Shown: positions 1-7,125 of the stretch, piece by piece | Layout: each line of letters starts with the position of its first letter | How positions within the stretch are numbered: the stretch's first letter is position 1 | NCBI GenBank assembly: GCA_964366055.1 | Contig: CAYISE010000006.1 | Location: 1-37,823, forward strand | Length of the DNA stretch: 37,823 nt | Reading direction: 5' to 3' | DNA from: JBBTQX01 sp964366055 | Lineage (GTDB): Bacteria; Patescibacteriota; Minisyncoccia; UBA6257; GWB1-50-10 | Program-made: the position numbers and the translations under genes | Notes under the pieces: model-generated | Databases searched by the model: none | Told to the model about the DNA's origin: nothing | What the model saw: the letters and a program-made list of their open reading frames with translations, nothing else

Positions 1-56
1 CCCCGGGGCCCCCCCCCCGGCCGCTACAACTGGCCGTTTAAATTTGTTTGATTCAT
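1..56. other. Window start, GC-rich edge before the reverse transcriptase
   Basis: The first 20 bases are almost pure C and G, followed by a small inverted repeat (cggcc, 9-base loop, ggccg) at about 20-38 and an AT-rich stretch up to the ATG at 57. The homopolymer-like start could be a contig-end artefact. In diversity-generating retroelements the template repeat often lies next to the reverse transcriptase, so it could have been cut off here. Nothing in these 56 bases can be called a template repeat. Confidence 0.3.
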
Positions 57-1028
57 ATGTTTGAAGAAATAATAAAAATCGAAAACTTGCTTCTCGCTTG
101 GAAGGAATTCTTCCCCGGCAAACGCGACAAGCCGGACATTCAGGAATTCTCGCTCCGGCTTATAGATAATATCTTCTCGCTTCACCGTGACCTTTTGAAT
201 CATACCTACCGCCACGGTAGCTATCAAGCGTTTAACATCTCCGACCCGAAGCCGAGAAGTATCCACAAAGCGACCGTCCGCGACCGACTGTTTCACCACG
301 CTGTCTACAGAGTGTTGTATCCGTATTTTGACCGGAAGTTCATCGCCGATTCTTTTTCCTGCCGGATTGGGAAGGGGACGCACAAGGCCCTCGCTAGGTT
401 AAAATCGTTTGTCTATAAGGTCAGCAAGAACAATACCAGAACCTGCTGGATTTTGAAGTGCGACATTCGGAGGTTTTTCGCGAGCATTGATCAAGATATC
501 ATTATGGATATCTTAAAACTCCACATACGAGATGGACAGATTTTATGGCTTTTGGGTGAGGTAATAGGCAGTTTTCATTCTACAGAATTCGATAAGGGAC
601 TTCCGCTCGGCAATCTCACCTCCCAGCTTCTCGTGAACGTTTATATGAATGAATTTGACCGATTCGTGAAGCACAAATTAAAAGTGAAGTATTATATCCG
701 CTACGTCGATGATTTCGTGATTTTTTCGGAAAACAGGGATTATTTGGAAAATCTAATTCCGCAGGTTGACTTATTTTTGCGGGAGCAATTAAAACTTACT
801 CTGCATCCACAGAAGATTTTTATTAAAACATTAGCCTCCGGCGTTGATTTTCTGGGCTGGATTCATTTTACCGATCACCGGGTGCTCCGGACGGCAACTA
901 AGAGGAGAATGATAAGGAGAATTGGGGAACACCCAACCAAAGAAACGATAAGCTCGTACTTAGGACTTTTGAAACATGGGAACGCTCAAGACTTGAGGAG
1001 TAGGTTTGAATTTTTGGCTCGGGGATAG
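57..1028 (+). CDS. Reverse transcriptase of the diversity-generating retroelement (DGR) type
   Basis: RNA-directed DNA polymerase of 323 aa. The catalytic YVDD box sits at residues 216-219 inside IRYVDDFVIFS, with an upstream KCDIRRFFASID segment carrying the first catalytic aspartate. The LGNLTSQ motif (about 184-190) is typical of DGR and related standalone bacterial RTs; group II intron RTs have a QG-type motif here instead. The N-terminus (FEEIIKIENLLLAWKEF) also matches that family. I chose ATG 57 over the TTG at 48 because it begins the family's usual N-terminus. There is no maturase or HNH domain. No template or variable repeat and no Avd-like gene are visible nearby; only 56 bases precede the gene. 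It ends 13 bases before mreB, so the two may be co-transcribed. Confidence 0.85.
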   Translation: MFEEIIKIENLLLAWKEFFPGKRDKPDIQEFSLRLIDNIFSLHRDLLNHTYRHGSYQAFNISDPKPRSIHKATVRDRLFHHAVYRVLYPYFDRKFIADSFSCRIGKGTHKALARLKSFVYKVSKNNTRTCWILKCDIRRFFASIDQDIIMDILKLHIRDGQILWLLGEVIGSFHSTEFDKGLPLGNLTSQLLVNVYMNEFDRFVKHKLKVKYYIRYVDDFVIFSENRDYLENLIPQVDLFLREQLKLTLHPQKIFIKTLASGVDFLGWIHFTDHRVLRTATKRRMIRRIGEHPTKETISSYLGLLKHGNAQDLRSRFEFLARG

Positions 1029-1041
1029 TAGAGTAAAACCA

Positions 1042-2049
1042 ATGTTTATCCGGAAGATTGGGATTGATTTGGGGACGACCAACACCTTGGTTTTTTTGCC
1101 GAATCGCGGCATCGTGATTAACGAGCCGACGGTGGTGGCTTTGCGCAAGCCCGACAGCGCGGTCTTGGCCGTGGGAACGGAGGCGAAAGAAATGGTGGGG
1201 CGGACGCCCGACGATATCGTAACCTACAAGCCGCTGAAAGACGGTGTCATCGCCGAGTATTACGTGACCCAGGCGATGCTGCGCTATTTTATTTCTAAAA
1301 GCGTCGGCGCTTTCAATATTTTCCGGCCGGAGGTGGTGATTTCCGTGCCGGCCGGCATTACCTCCACCGAGTACCGCGCGGTGATGAACGCGGCGAAGGA
1401 ATCCGGCGCGAAGGAGGTTTATCTGGTGAAGGAACCAATCTTGGCGGCTTTGGGGGCGGGCATTCCGATTCACTCCGCCGAGGGCAATATGGTGGTGAAT
1501 ATCGGCGGCGGCACGACGGAGGTGGCGGTAATCTCTTTGGGCGGCATCGTCAATTGGGCGAGCTTGCGCGTCGCCGGCAATCGTTTTGACCAGTCCATTT
1601 CCGAATACATCAAAAAGAAGTATGGTCTCGCCATCGGGGAGACGAGCGCCGAAAATATTAAAATCGCTATCGGGACGGCGCTCACTAACCGGAGTAAAAC
1701 GGAGATGAAAATCCGCGGGCGGGATTTGGCTTCCGGCTTGCCGAAGGATTTGCTCATCAATTCCAATGAAATAGCGGAGGCCGTCAATCCGCATCTGGTG
1801 GAAATTATGAGCGCGGTGCAATCCGTTTTTAACGTAACGCCGCCAGAACTCGCCGCCGACATTATGGAGAAGGGCATCATTCTTTCGGGCGGGAGCGCCC
1901 AGGTGCGGGATCTGGAGGAATTTTTCAAGCGTTCGCTCGGCGTTTCGGCTTACGTCGCCGAGGACCCGATTCTCTGCGTGGCGAAAGGCACCGCCATTAT
2001 TTTGAATCATTTGGACGTATATAAGAGAACCTTATTAAATAAACGATAG
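1042..2049 (+). CDS. mreB: Rod shape-determining protein MreB (copy 1)
   Basis: Actin-like ATPase that polymerises under the membrane and guides lateral wall synthesis. The 335-aa product starts MFIRKIGIDLGTTNT, giving an intact phosphate-1 loop (DLGTTNT). It has a phosphate-2 type loop (NIGGGTTEVAVIS) and the C-terminal adenosine motif (GIILSGGSAQVRDLEEFF). Length is normal for MreB. The frame stays open upstream to 1006, but ATG 1042 fits the family N-terminus exactly. No Shine-Dalgarno is visible. It heads a cluster with the delta' homologue, frr, rseP and ddl, away from the mreBCD-mrdA operon that carries the second copy. Confidence 0.95.
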   Translation: MFIRKIGIDLGTTNTLVFLPNRGIVINEPTVVALRKPDSAVLAVGTEAKEMVGRTPDDIVTYKPLKDGVIAEYYVTQAMLRYFISKSVGAFNIFRPEVVISVPAGITSTEYRAVMNAAKESGAKEVYLVKEPILAALGAGIPIHSAEGNMVVNIGGGTTEVAVISLGGIVNWASLRVAGNRFDQSISEYIKKKYGLAIGETSAENIKIAIGTALTNRSKTEMKIRGRDLASGLPKDLLINSNEIAEAVNPHLVEIMSAVQSVFNVTPPELAADIMEKGIILSGGSAQVRDLEEFFKRSLGVSAYVAEDPILCVAKGTAIILNHLDVYKRTLLNKR

Positions 2050-2061
2050 AATTTTTAACTA

Positions 2062-2841
2062 ATGCTTTTTGGCTACGACGAAAAAATCAAAACTTTTCAA
2101 AGAATCATACGGGAAGACAAACTGGGTCAGGCCTATCTTTTTTACGGCGATCGCGGCGTGGGCAAGAATACTTTCGCGGTCCTTTTGGCTTACGCACTGG
2201 AAACCGGTAAATTCGCGGTCGGGAGCGAGCCGCTTTTGGATGCTTTATTTGTCGCCAGGAATCCGGAGGAAAACGTTCTGGGGATTGAGAGAATAACTTC
2301 GGAGGTCAAGAGATTCTTGTGGCAGAAACCCTTCAAGTCCTCCCGTCGGCTCGTTGTGGTGGACGATTCGGAGGATTTGACGCCGGAAGCCCAGAGCGCG
2401 CTTCTCAAAATCGTGGAAGAACCGCCGCCGCACGCTCTTTTGATTTTTATCGCTCACGACAGTCAGGTATTCTTGCCGCCGCTTCTTTCCCGTCTGGCTA
2501 AGATTTATTTTCCGCGTCTCTCTAAAGAAGAAATCGCAAAGATTCTCTCCGAAAAATATAAAGCGAGCGAAGAAAAAGCCCATGAGGTTTCCAGGCAAGC
2601 GTTCGGGAGATTAGGTCTGGCCCTGAAATTACTTGACGGAACCGATGGGGAGGGAGAAGAAACCCTGGAAAGTTTTTTAGAGAACAAAATTTTAGAATTG
2701 CGCCGCGAGGGCTTGAAAAAGAACGCGCCGGTTCTCGTCCGGCTTTTAGACAGAGAGACATTCGTAAAAAGGTATAATTTGAATATGAATCTCCAGCGCC
2801 GGGCGGTTGTTGAAATAATCCGAGGTAAAAATCAAGCGTAA
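2062..2841 (+). CDS. holB: DNA polymerase III delta'-like clamp-loader ATPase
   Basis: AAA+ protein of 259 aa, resembling the delta' and gamma/tau subunits that load the sliding clamp. Walker A is GDRGVGKNTFA (about residues 28-38). A Walker B-like strand reads LVVVDDSEDL, followed by the family signature EAQSALLKIVEEPPPHALLIF and a sensor region around LLSRLAKIYFPRL. The protein is short, with a reduced C-terminal collar domain, and I see no zinc-binding cysteines. The Walker A lysine is kept although delta' in some bacteria is degenerate, so it could also be a minimal DnaX-like loader. It is followed 2 bases later by frr. Confidence 0.75.
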   Translation: MLFGYDEKIKTFQRIIREDKLGQAYLFYGDRGVGKNTFAVLLAYALETGKFAVGSEPLLDALFVARNPEENVLGIERITSEVKRFLWQKPFKSSRRLVVVDDSEDLTPEAQSALLKIVEEPPPHALLIFIAHDSQVFLPPLLSRLAKIYFPRLSKEEIAKILSEKYKASEEKAHEVSRQAFGRLGLALKLLDGTDGEGEETLESFLENKILELRREGLKKNAPVLVRLLDRETFVKRYNLNMNLQRRAVVEIIRGKNQA

Positions 2842-2843
2842 AG

Positions 2844-3395
2844 ATGGATGTAGTATTAAACGAATTAAAAATTAAGGGACAGATAATCGGTGACGGTCTA
2901 AAAAAAGCGTTGAGCGCGGTCAGGACTACGCGGCCAAACGCGGCGCTCGTGGAAGACCTGAAGGCCAACTATTACAATCAGATGACGCCCGTGAAGCAAT
3001 TGGGAACAATCAGCATCCAGCCGCCCCGGGAAATCTCCATTCAGGTTTGGGATAAAACGGCGGTGTCGAGCGTGGCCAAAGCGATTGAATCGTCAACTCT
3101 TAATCTTTCGGCCAATATTGACGGCCAGACCATCCGCATTTATCTGCCGGAATTAAACCAGGAAAGAAGAAATGAGCTCATAAAACACGTGAAGAAGATG
3201 GCCGAAGAGCATCGCATCCAGATACGTCATCTACGGGATGAAATCAACAAGAAAGTCCAGAGCGCTTTTGATGTTCACGAGTTGGACGAGGACCAAAAGT
3301 TCAAAGCACGGGAGCAGGTTCAGAAAGAGGTGGACAAATTGAACGAGGAGATAGAAAAAATTCTGGGCAATAAAGTGAAAGAGATATCGGCATGA
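2844..3395 (+). CDS. frr: Ribosome recycling factor
   Basis: RRF of 183 aa, which with EF-G splits post-termination ribosomes into subunits. Family hallmarks run the full length: LKKALSAVRTTRPNAALVEDLKANYYN in domain I, the PVKQLGTISIQPPREISIQVWD domain II strand, and the LPELNQERRNELIKHVKKMAEEHRIQIRHLRDEINKK helix. Length is standard. The stop overlaps the start of the rseP-like gene by 4 bases (ATGA-type junction), indicating translational coupling. Confidence 0.95.
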   Translation: MDVVLNELKIKGQIIGDGLKKALSAVRTTRPNAALVEDLKANYYNQMTPVKQLGTISIQPPREISIQVWDKTAVSSVAKAIESSTLNLSANIDGQTIRIYLPELNQERRNELIKHVKKMAEEHRIQIRHLRDEINKKVQSAFDVHELDEDQKFKAREQVQKEVDKLNEEIEKILGNKVKEISA

Positions 3396-4447
3396 CTTTT
3401 TTATTGGTGATTTTTGGCCTGGCGGTCTTGGTGCTGATTCACGAACTCGGGCATTTTTTGGCCGCGAAACTTTTGGGGATGAGAGTGGAAGAATTCGGCG
3501 TGGGTTTTCCGCCGCGGATTCTTAAGAAAAAAATCGGCGGGACTCTTTATAGTTTGAATCTTTTGCCCTTCGGCGGTTTTGTGCGCCTTTACGGCGAGGA
3601 CGAGCCCGCCGTCGCCGCTAACGCGGAATCTGCCAAGGGAAGGGGGTTTAACAATGAACCGGCCGGGAAAAGAACCTTGGTGACTCTCGCCGGCGTTTTT
3701 ATGAATGTCGTTTTGGGCTGGCTACTTCTAAGTTTGGTTTTTATGATAGGAGTTCCGCGCCACCTGATGATTGCCGAAGTGGCGCCCGATTCGCCGGCCT
3801 TAAGCGCGGGTTTGAAAGCCGGTGATGTCGTTGCGAGAGTGGAAGCGGGGAATTTGAATTTAGCCGACCCGGTTTCGGCCGATGATTTTACGAGATTGGT
3901 GAAAAGCGGCGCCGGAAACATTAATTTGGAAATTGAGCGCGGGAGCGAGAAATTGAATTTCAATCTCGCGCCGCGCGCGAATCCTCCGGCGGGCCAGGGA
4001 CCGTTGGGGGTCAATATCACGGAGACGGGTTTTGAAGCCCAGCCGTTCTTTCAAAGTTTGATTTCGGGTTTTACCGGAACGGGAGAAATCGCAAAGATGG
4101 TTTTTGAAGGTTTGGGAGCGTTCTTTGCCCAGATTTTTACCTCGCCGGGCGCGATTCAAAACGTGGCCGGGCCAGTGGGCATCGTGGTGCTGGCCGCCCA
4201 AGCCACTTCTTTGGGATTTATTTATTTCATCCAGCTCCTCGCTCTCATCTCCATCAATCTGGCGGTTTTAAATTTATTGCCGTTCCCGGCTTTGGACGGC
4301 GGCCGCTTCCTGTTCTTGATTATTGAAAAATTAAGAGGTACGCCGGTTTCCCGCCGCGTTCAGATTTGGGTGAACGGCGCCGGTTTCGCGGCTCTGATTC
4401 TTTTGATGATTTTCGTGACCGTGAAAGATGTCAGCCGTTTTTTCTGA
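3392..4447 (+). CDS. rseP: Site-2 type intramembrane zinc metalloprotease (RseP family)
   Basis: Membrane protease of the M50 family, 351 aa, predicted to cleave membrane-spanning regulators or remnant signal peptides. The zinc motif HELGH is at residues 17-21 in the first membrane helix. A PDZ-like region follows (about 120-200, with SPALSAGLKAGDVVARVE), and the second active-site motif NLLPFPALDGGR is at 293-304, with the metal-binding Asp at 301. It has four hydrophobic segments. One PDZ domain rather than two is common in short bacterial members. It sits between frr and ddl, a neighbourhood often seen for rseP with frr. Confidence 0.92.
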   Translation: MTFLLVIFGLAVLVLIHELGHFLAAKLLGMRVEEFGVGFPPRILKKKIGGTLYSLNLLPFGGFVRLYGEDEPAVAANAESAKGRGFNNEPAGKRTLVTLAGVFMNVVLGWLLLSLVFMIGVPRHLMIAEVAPDSPALSAGLKAGDVVARVEAGNLNLADPVSADDFTRLVKSGAGNINLEIERGSEKLNFNLAPRANPPAGQGPLGVNITETGFEAQPFFQSLISGFTGTGEIAKMVFEGLGAFFAQIFTSPGAIQNVAGPVGIVVLAAQATSLGFIYFIQLLALISINLAVLNLLPFPALDGGRFLFLIIEKLRGTPVSRRVQIWVNGAGFAALILLMIFVTVKDVSRFF

Positions 4448-4452
4448 TTTTT

Positions 4453-5424
4453 ATGGCTGCTAAAAAGAAGAAAAAAGTCGCGGTATTAACAGGCGGGCCC
4501 TCGCCGGAGCACGAGGTTTCTTTGAAGACCGGTCAAAACGTTATCGCGAATTTGAATCCGGAAAAATATGAAGTCCGGGAAATAAGAATCAGCAAGACCG
4601 GAGAGTGGCCGGTTGAACCGGCGGAGCTTAAGAAAGATTTTCATCTCGCCTTCATCGCCATGCACGGCCCCTATGGCGAAGACGGCACGGTGCAGAGAAT
4701 TTTGGACAATGTCGGCCTGCCCTATACCGGTTCCAGCGCCATGGCGAGCGCGTTGGGGATGAACAAGTGGCTTTCTTTGCGGCTTTTTCAGGACGCCGGA
4801 CTTTTGATACCGCTTACCGTTCACTTTTCAAGACAAACGTGGCTGGCGGAAAGAGAAGGGATATCAAAAAGAATCAAATCCTATTTGAGCAAGCCCTGGG
4901 TAATCAAGCCGAACGCGAGCGGTTCCAGTTTAGGCGTGAAAATTATAAGGGAGGCGGGGGATTTGAATAGCGCGCTGGAGTTTGCTTTCAGGGATTTCAA
5001 AGAAATTATAATTCAGGAGTTCATTTCCGGGCGGGAGTTAACCTGCGGCGTTATTGACGCGGGCGTGCCCAGTTCGGCTTTTGCCCTGCCGCCCACGGAA
5101 ATCGTCCCGGTGGGAGGCGCGTTTTTTGATTACAAGGCAAAATATGAACCGGCGGCGGCGATGGAAATTACGCCGGCCCGCCTGCCCGATTCTTTTATCC
5201 AGGCAGTGAAGAGAACCGCGCTTCTGGCGCATAAAATTATCGGGTGCCGCGGGTTTTCCCGGAGCGATTTTATCTTAAACCCCAAGGGGCGACTGTATAT
5301 TTTGGAAATCAATACTATCCCCGGCCTCACCGAAAACAGTTTGCTCCCGAAAGCGGCCAATGTCATGAACATTTCCTTTCCGAAACTTTTGGAGATTATA
5401 ATTGAGGGATCACTCTTGAGGTGA
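4453..5424 (+). CDS. ddl: D-alanine--D-alanine ligase
   Basis: ATP-grasp enzyme of 323 aa joining two D-alanines for the peptidoglycan pentapeptide. The N-terminus shows VLTGGPSPEHEVSLKTG, the substrate loop AMHGPYGEDGTVQRILDNVGLPYTGSSA, the ATP-grasp segment KPWVIKPNASGSSLGVKII, and the C-terminal metal and substrate site FSRSDFILNPKGRLYILEINTIPGLTENSLLPKAA. The open frame extends back to 4366 inside rseP, but ATG 4453, right after the rseP stop, fits the family N-terminus. It is the last gene of the mreB-holB-frr-rseP-ddl cluster. Confidence 0.95.
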   Translation: MAAKKKKKVAVLTGGPSPEHEVSLKTGQNVIANLNPEKYEVREIRISKTGEWPVEPAELKKDFHLAFIAMHGPYGEDGTVQRILDNVGLPYTGSSAMASALGMNKWLSLRLFQDAGLLIPLTVHFSRQTWLAEREGISKRIKSYLSKPWVIKPNASGSSLGVKIIREAGDLNSALEFAFRDFKEIIIQEFISGRELTCGVIDAGVPSSAFALPPTEIVPVGGAFFDYKAKYEPAAAMEITPARLPDSFIQAVKRTALLAHKIIGCRGFSRSDFILNPKGRLYILEINTIPGLTENSLLPKAANVMNISFPKLLEIIIEGSLLR

Positions 5425-5431
5425 TTTTTTC
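5409..5431 (+). terminator. Weak intrinsic terminator overlapping the ddl stop
   Basis: A short stem (atcac / gtgat with a loop around cttgag) runs through the ddl stop codon and is followed by a run of six T. The stem is only 5-6 bp, so the large palindrome that follows may do part of the termination. Confidence 0.45.
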
Positions 5432-5611
5432 ACTCCGTTTGTATTTTCTTCATCGCCGATGGTTCATTCGCTCCAGCGGCGAATGACCATACTGCGCTCT
5501 CGGCCGCAAAACTTTCGCTTCGCGAAAGACCAAGCCCCCACACCTAATATGTAGGTGTGGGGGCAAGCTTTTGTGGCCTCCGAGAGCCGCTTCAGGAAAC
5601 ACAAACGGAGT
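5432..5611. repeat. Large nested palindromic element A, cloverleaf-like, 180 nt
   Basis: An 11-bp perfect closing stem (actccgtttgt at 5432-5442 with acaaacggagt at 5601-5611) continues inward as ttttct/ggaaa pairing. Inside are three hairpin systems. One is 5460-5471/5479-5489 with one bulge. The second is an outer stem 5497-5511/5569-5586 that encloses a 7-bp hairpin at 5512-5528 and a perfect 12-bp stem at 5534-5545/5553-5564. The motif accaag after the 5512-5528 hairpin also follows a hairpin in the element before truB (25966-25974). No reading frame fits. Strand is undetermined because palindromes look alike on both. Confidence 0.7.
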
Positions 5612-5617
5612 TCATCA

Positions 5618-5826
5618 GATATAAAACTTTACTTGAGTGAGTATTGCCGGAATGAGCGTCAAAATCACCGAGTAAAGAGGAAGGAGCAGGAATTTATCAC
5701 TGTCTGAATCCCGCCGGTTCTATTTATAGAACCAAGGTTGAGTTTGATAAATTCCGTCGCGGATGACGATGAGCGAAGATGATTTTAGCGAATGGAGGCC
5801 TACGAACGAAAGAAAAGTTTTATATC
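5618..5826 (+). repeat. Nested palindromic element B carrying repeat core copy a
   Basis: A perfect 13-bp closing stem (gatataaaacttt 5618-5630 with its complement 5814-5826) encloses the roughly 50-base core beginning gtattgccgg at 5641, then an 11-bp stem 5689-5699/5745-5755 that itself contains a 7-bp hairpin at 5716-5733. The same core and layout recur at 20300-20491. Core words shared with that copy are gtattgccg, tcaaaatcaccgag and gaggaaggag. The element ends 14 bases before the proS -35 box. I give plus strand because the core runs in the direction of its neighbours here and in region 20006-20656. Confidence 0.65.
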
Positions 5827-5839
5827 TAACCTCCTTCAG

Positions 5840-5868
5840 TTGTCAGGAATCCGGGCCTTTGATAGTAT
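5840..5868 (+). promoter_or_regulatory. Sigma-70 type promoter of proS, leaderless layout
   Basis: TTGTCA at 5840-5845, a 17-base spacer, and TAGTAT at 5863-5868. The -10 box ends 6 bases before the proS ATG at 5875, so transcription would start at or next to the A of the start codon. There is no Shine-Dalgarno. Confidence 0.7.
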
Positions 5869-5874
5869 TTTCAT

Positions 5875-7125
5875 ATGCGCCAGTCGCACTTATTCTTCAA
5901 GACCCAAAAGGAGTTTCCTAAGGACGAAATGGCCGCGAACGCCCAATTTTTGATTCGGGCGAATTTTATCCAGAAACTGATGGCTGGCGTTTATTCGTTT
6001 CTGCCGCTGGGCTGGCGGACGCGGGAGAAAATCATAGACATAATTCGGGAGGAGATGAACGCCTTGGGGGCGAGCGAAATTCTGATGCCGGCGCTTCATC
6101 CGAAATCAATTTGGGAGGTGACCGGCCGATGGAATATTCTCGGCGATGAGAGGAAGATTATGTATCAATTCAAGGACCACTCCGGCCGCGAAGTGGGGTT
6201 GGGAACGACGCACGAAGAAGTGGTCACGGAAATAGCGAAGCCGATAATCAGTTCCTACGCCGATCTGCCACTGGCGGTCTATCAAATCCAGACGAAATTC
6301 CGAGATGAGCCGCGGGCGAAATCCGGGATTTTGAGGGGCCGGGAGTTCACGATGAAGGATTTGTACAGTTTTCACGCGGACCAAAATTCACTGGATAAGT
6401 TTTACGAGAATGTCCGGAGGGGCTACGACAAGATATTCAAACGTTGTGGGCTCAAAGCGTTTTTAACGGAGGCCTCTGGAGGCGATTTTTCCAAATATTC
6501 CCATGAGTTTATGGTTGAGACCGAAGCGGGGGAGGATAGAATCCTTCTCTGCCGGTTGTGCGGCTGGGCTCAAAATACGGACATCGCGGAACAAAAATCC
6601 GGAGCACCCTGTCCCCGTTGCCAGAGCGGCGTCATAGAAAAGGTGAAAAGCGTAGAGGTCGGCAATATTTTTAAATTGGGGACTCGCTATTCCGAACCGG
6701 TGGGACTGCTCTACAAAGACAAAGATGGATTCTCCAAGCCGGTCGCAATGGCTTCTTACGGAATCGGAGTGGAACGGCTTATGGGCACCGTCGTGGAAGT
6801 TCACCACGATGAAAAAGGAATTATCTGGCCGGAGGAAGTGGCGCCTTTCCGCGCGCATCTTCTTACAATCGGAGAAGCGACGCCCGAACTTCAAAAATTT
6901 TCCGACCAGGTTTATAATCAACTCGTTAAAGAAGGAGTGGAAACGCTTTTTGACGACCGGGCGGGCTTATCGGCGGGGGAGAAATTTTTTGATGCCGATC
7001 TCATTGGTCTGCCGTGGCGGCTCGTCGCGAGCGAAAAAACGATGGTGCAAGAGAAGATTGAAATCAAAAAACGGGGAGAGAAAGAAACCAAGTTGATGAA
7101 AGTTAAGGAGTTCATAAAAATATGA
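5875..7125 (+). CDS. proS: Prolyl-tRNA synthetase, short form lacking the large editing insert
   Basis: Class II synthetase of 416 aa charging tRNA-Pro. Motif 2 is FRDEPRAKSGILRGREFTMKDLYSF (about 142-166), motif 3 is MASYGIGVERL (about 292-302), and a C-terminal anticodon-binding domain follows (about 320-416). In standard bacterial ProRS a deacylase insert of about 180 residues lies between motifs 2 and 3. Here that place holds a compact segment with CRLC (226-229) and CPRC (246-249), which looks like a zinc ribbon. Trans-editing by a YbaK/ProX-type protein elsewhere would then be expected; this is inference. First gene of the long cell-shape and translation run; its stop overlaps mreB by 4 bases. 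Confidence 0.95.
   Translation: MRQSHLFFKTQKEFPKDEMAANAQFLIRANFIQKLMAGVYSFLPLGWRTREKIIDIIREEMNALGASEILMPALHPKSIWEVTGRWNILGDERKIMYQFKDHSGREVGLGTTHEEVVTEIAKPIISSYADLPLAVYQIQTKFRDEPRAKSGILRGREFTMKDLYSFHADQNSLDKFYENVRRGYDKIFKRCGLKAFLTEASGGDFSKYSHEFMVETEAGEDRILLCRLCGWAQNTDIAEQKSGAPCPRCQSGVIEKVKSVEVGNIFKLGTRYSEPVGLLYKDKDGFSKPVAMASYGIGVERLMGTVVEVHHDEKGIIWPEEVAPFRAHLLTIGEATPELQKFSDQVYNQLVKEGVETLFDDRAGLSAGEKFFDADLIGLPWRLVASEKTMVQEKIEIKKRGEKETKLMKVKEFIKI

Noticed and set aside
1..1028. DGR template repeat or variable repeat around the reverse transcriptase
   Set aside because: No stretch of the 56 upstream bases or of the downstream mreB region pairs with an adenine-variable near-copy elsewhere in the window, as far as reading by eye can tell.
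898..2010. 370-codon open frame on the minus strand
   Set aside because: It is antisense to mreB copy 1, His/Arg-rich and without any family motif. Long antisense frames are expected in genes with this codon bias.
5618..5826. Known housekeeping RNA (RNase P, SRP RNA, tmRNA) in the gap
   Set aside because: None of the universal motifs of these RNAs were found, and the element recurs in another gap, which single-copy RNAs would not.
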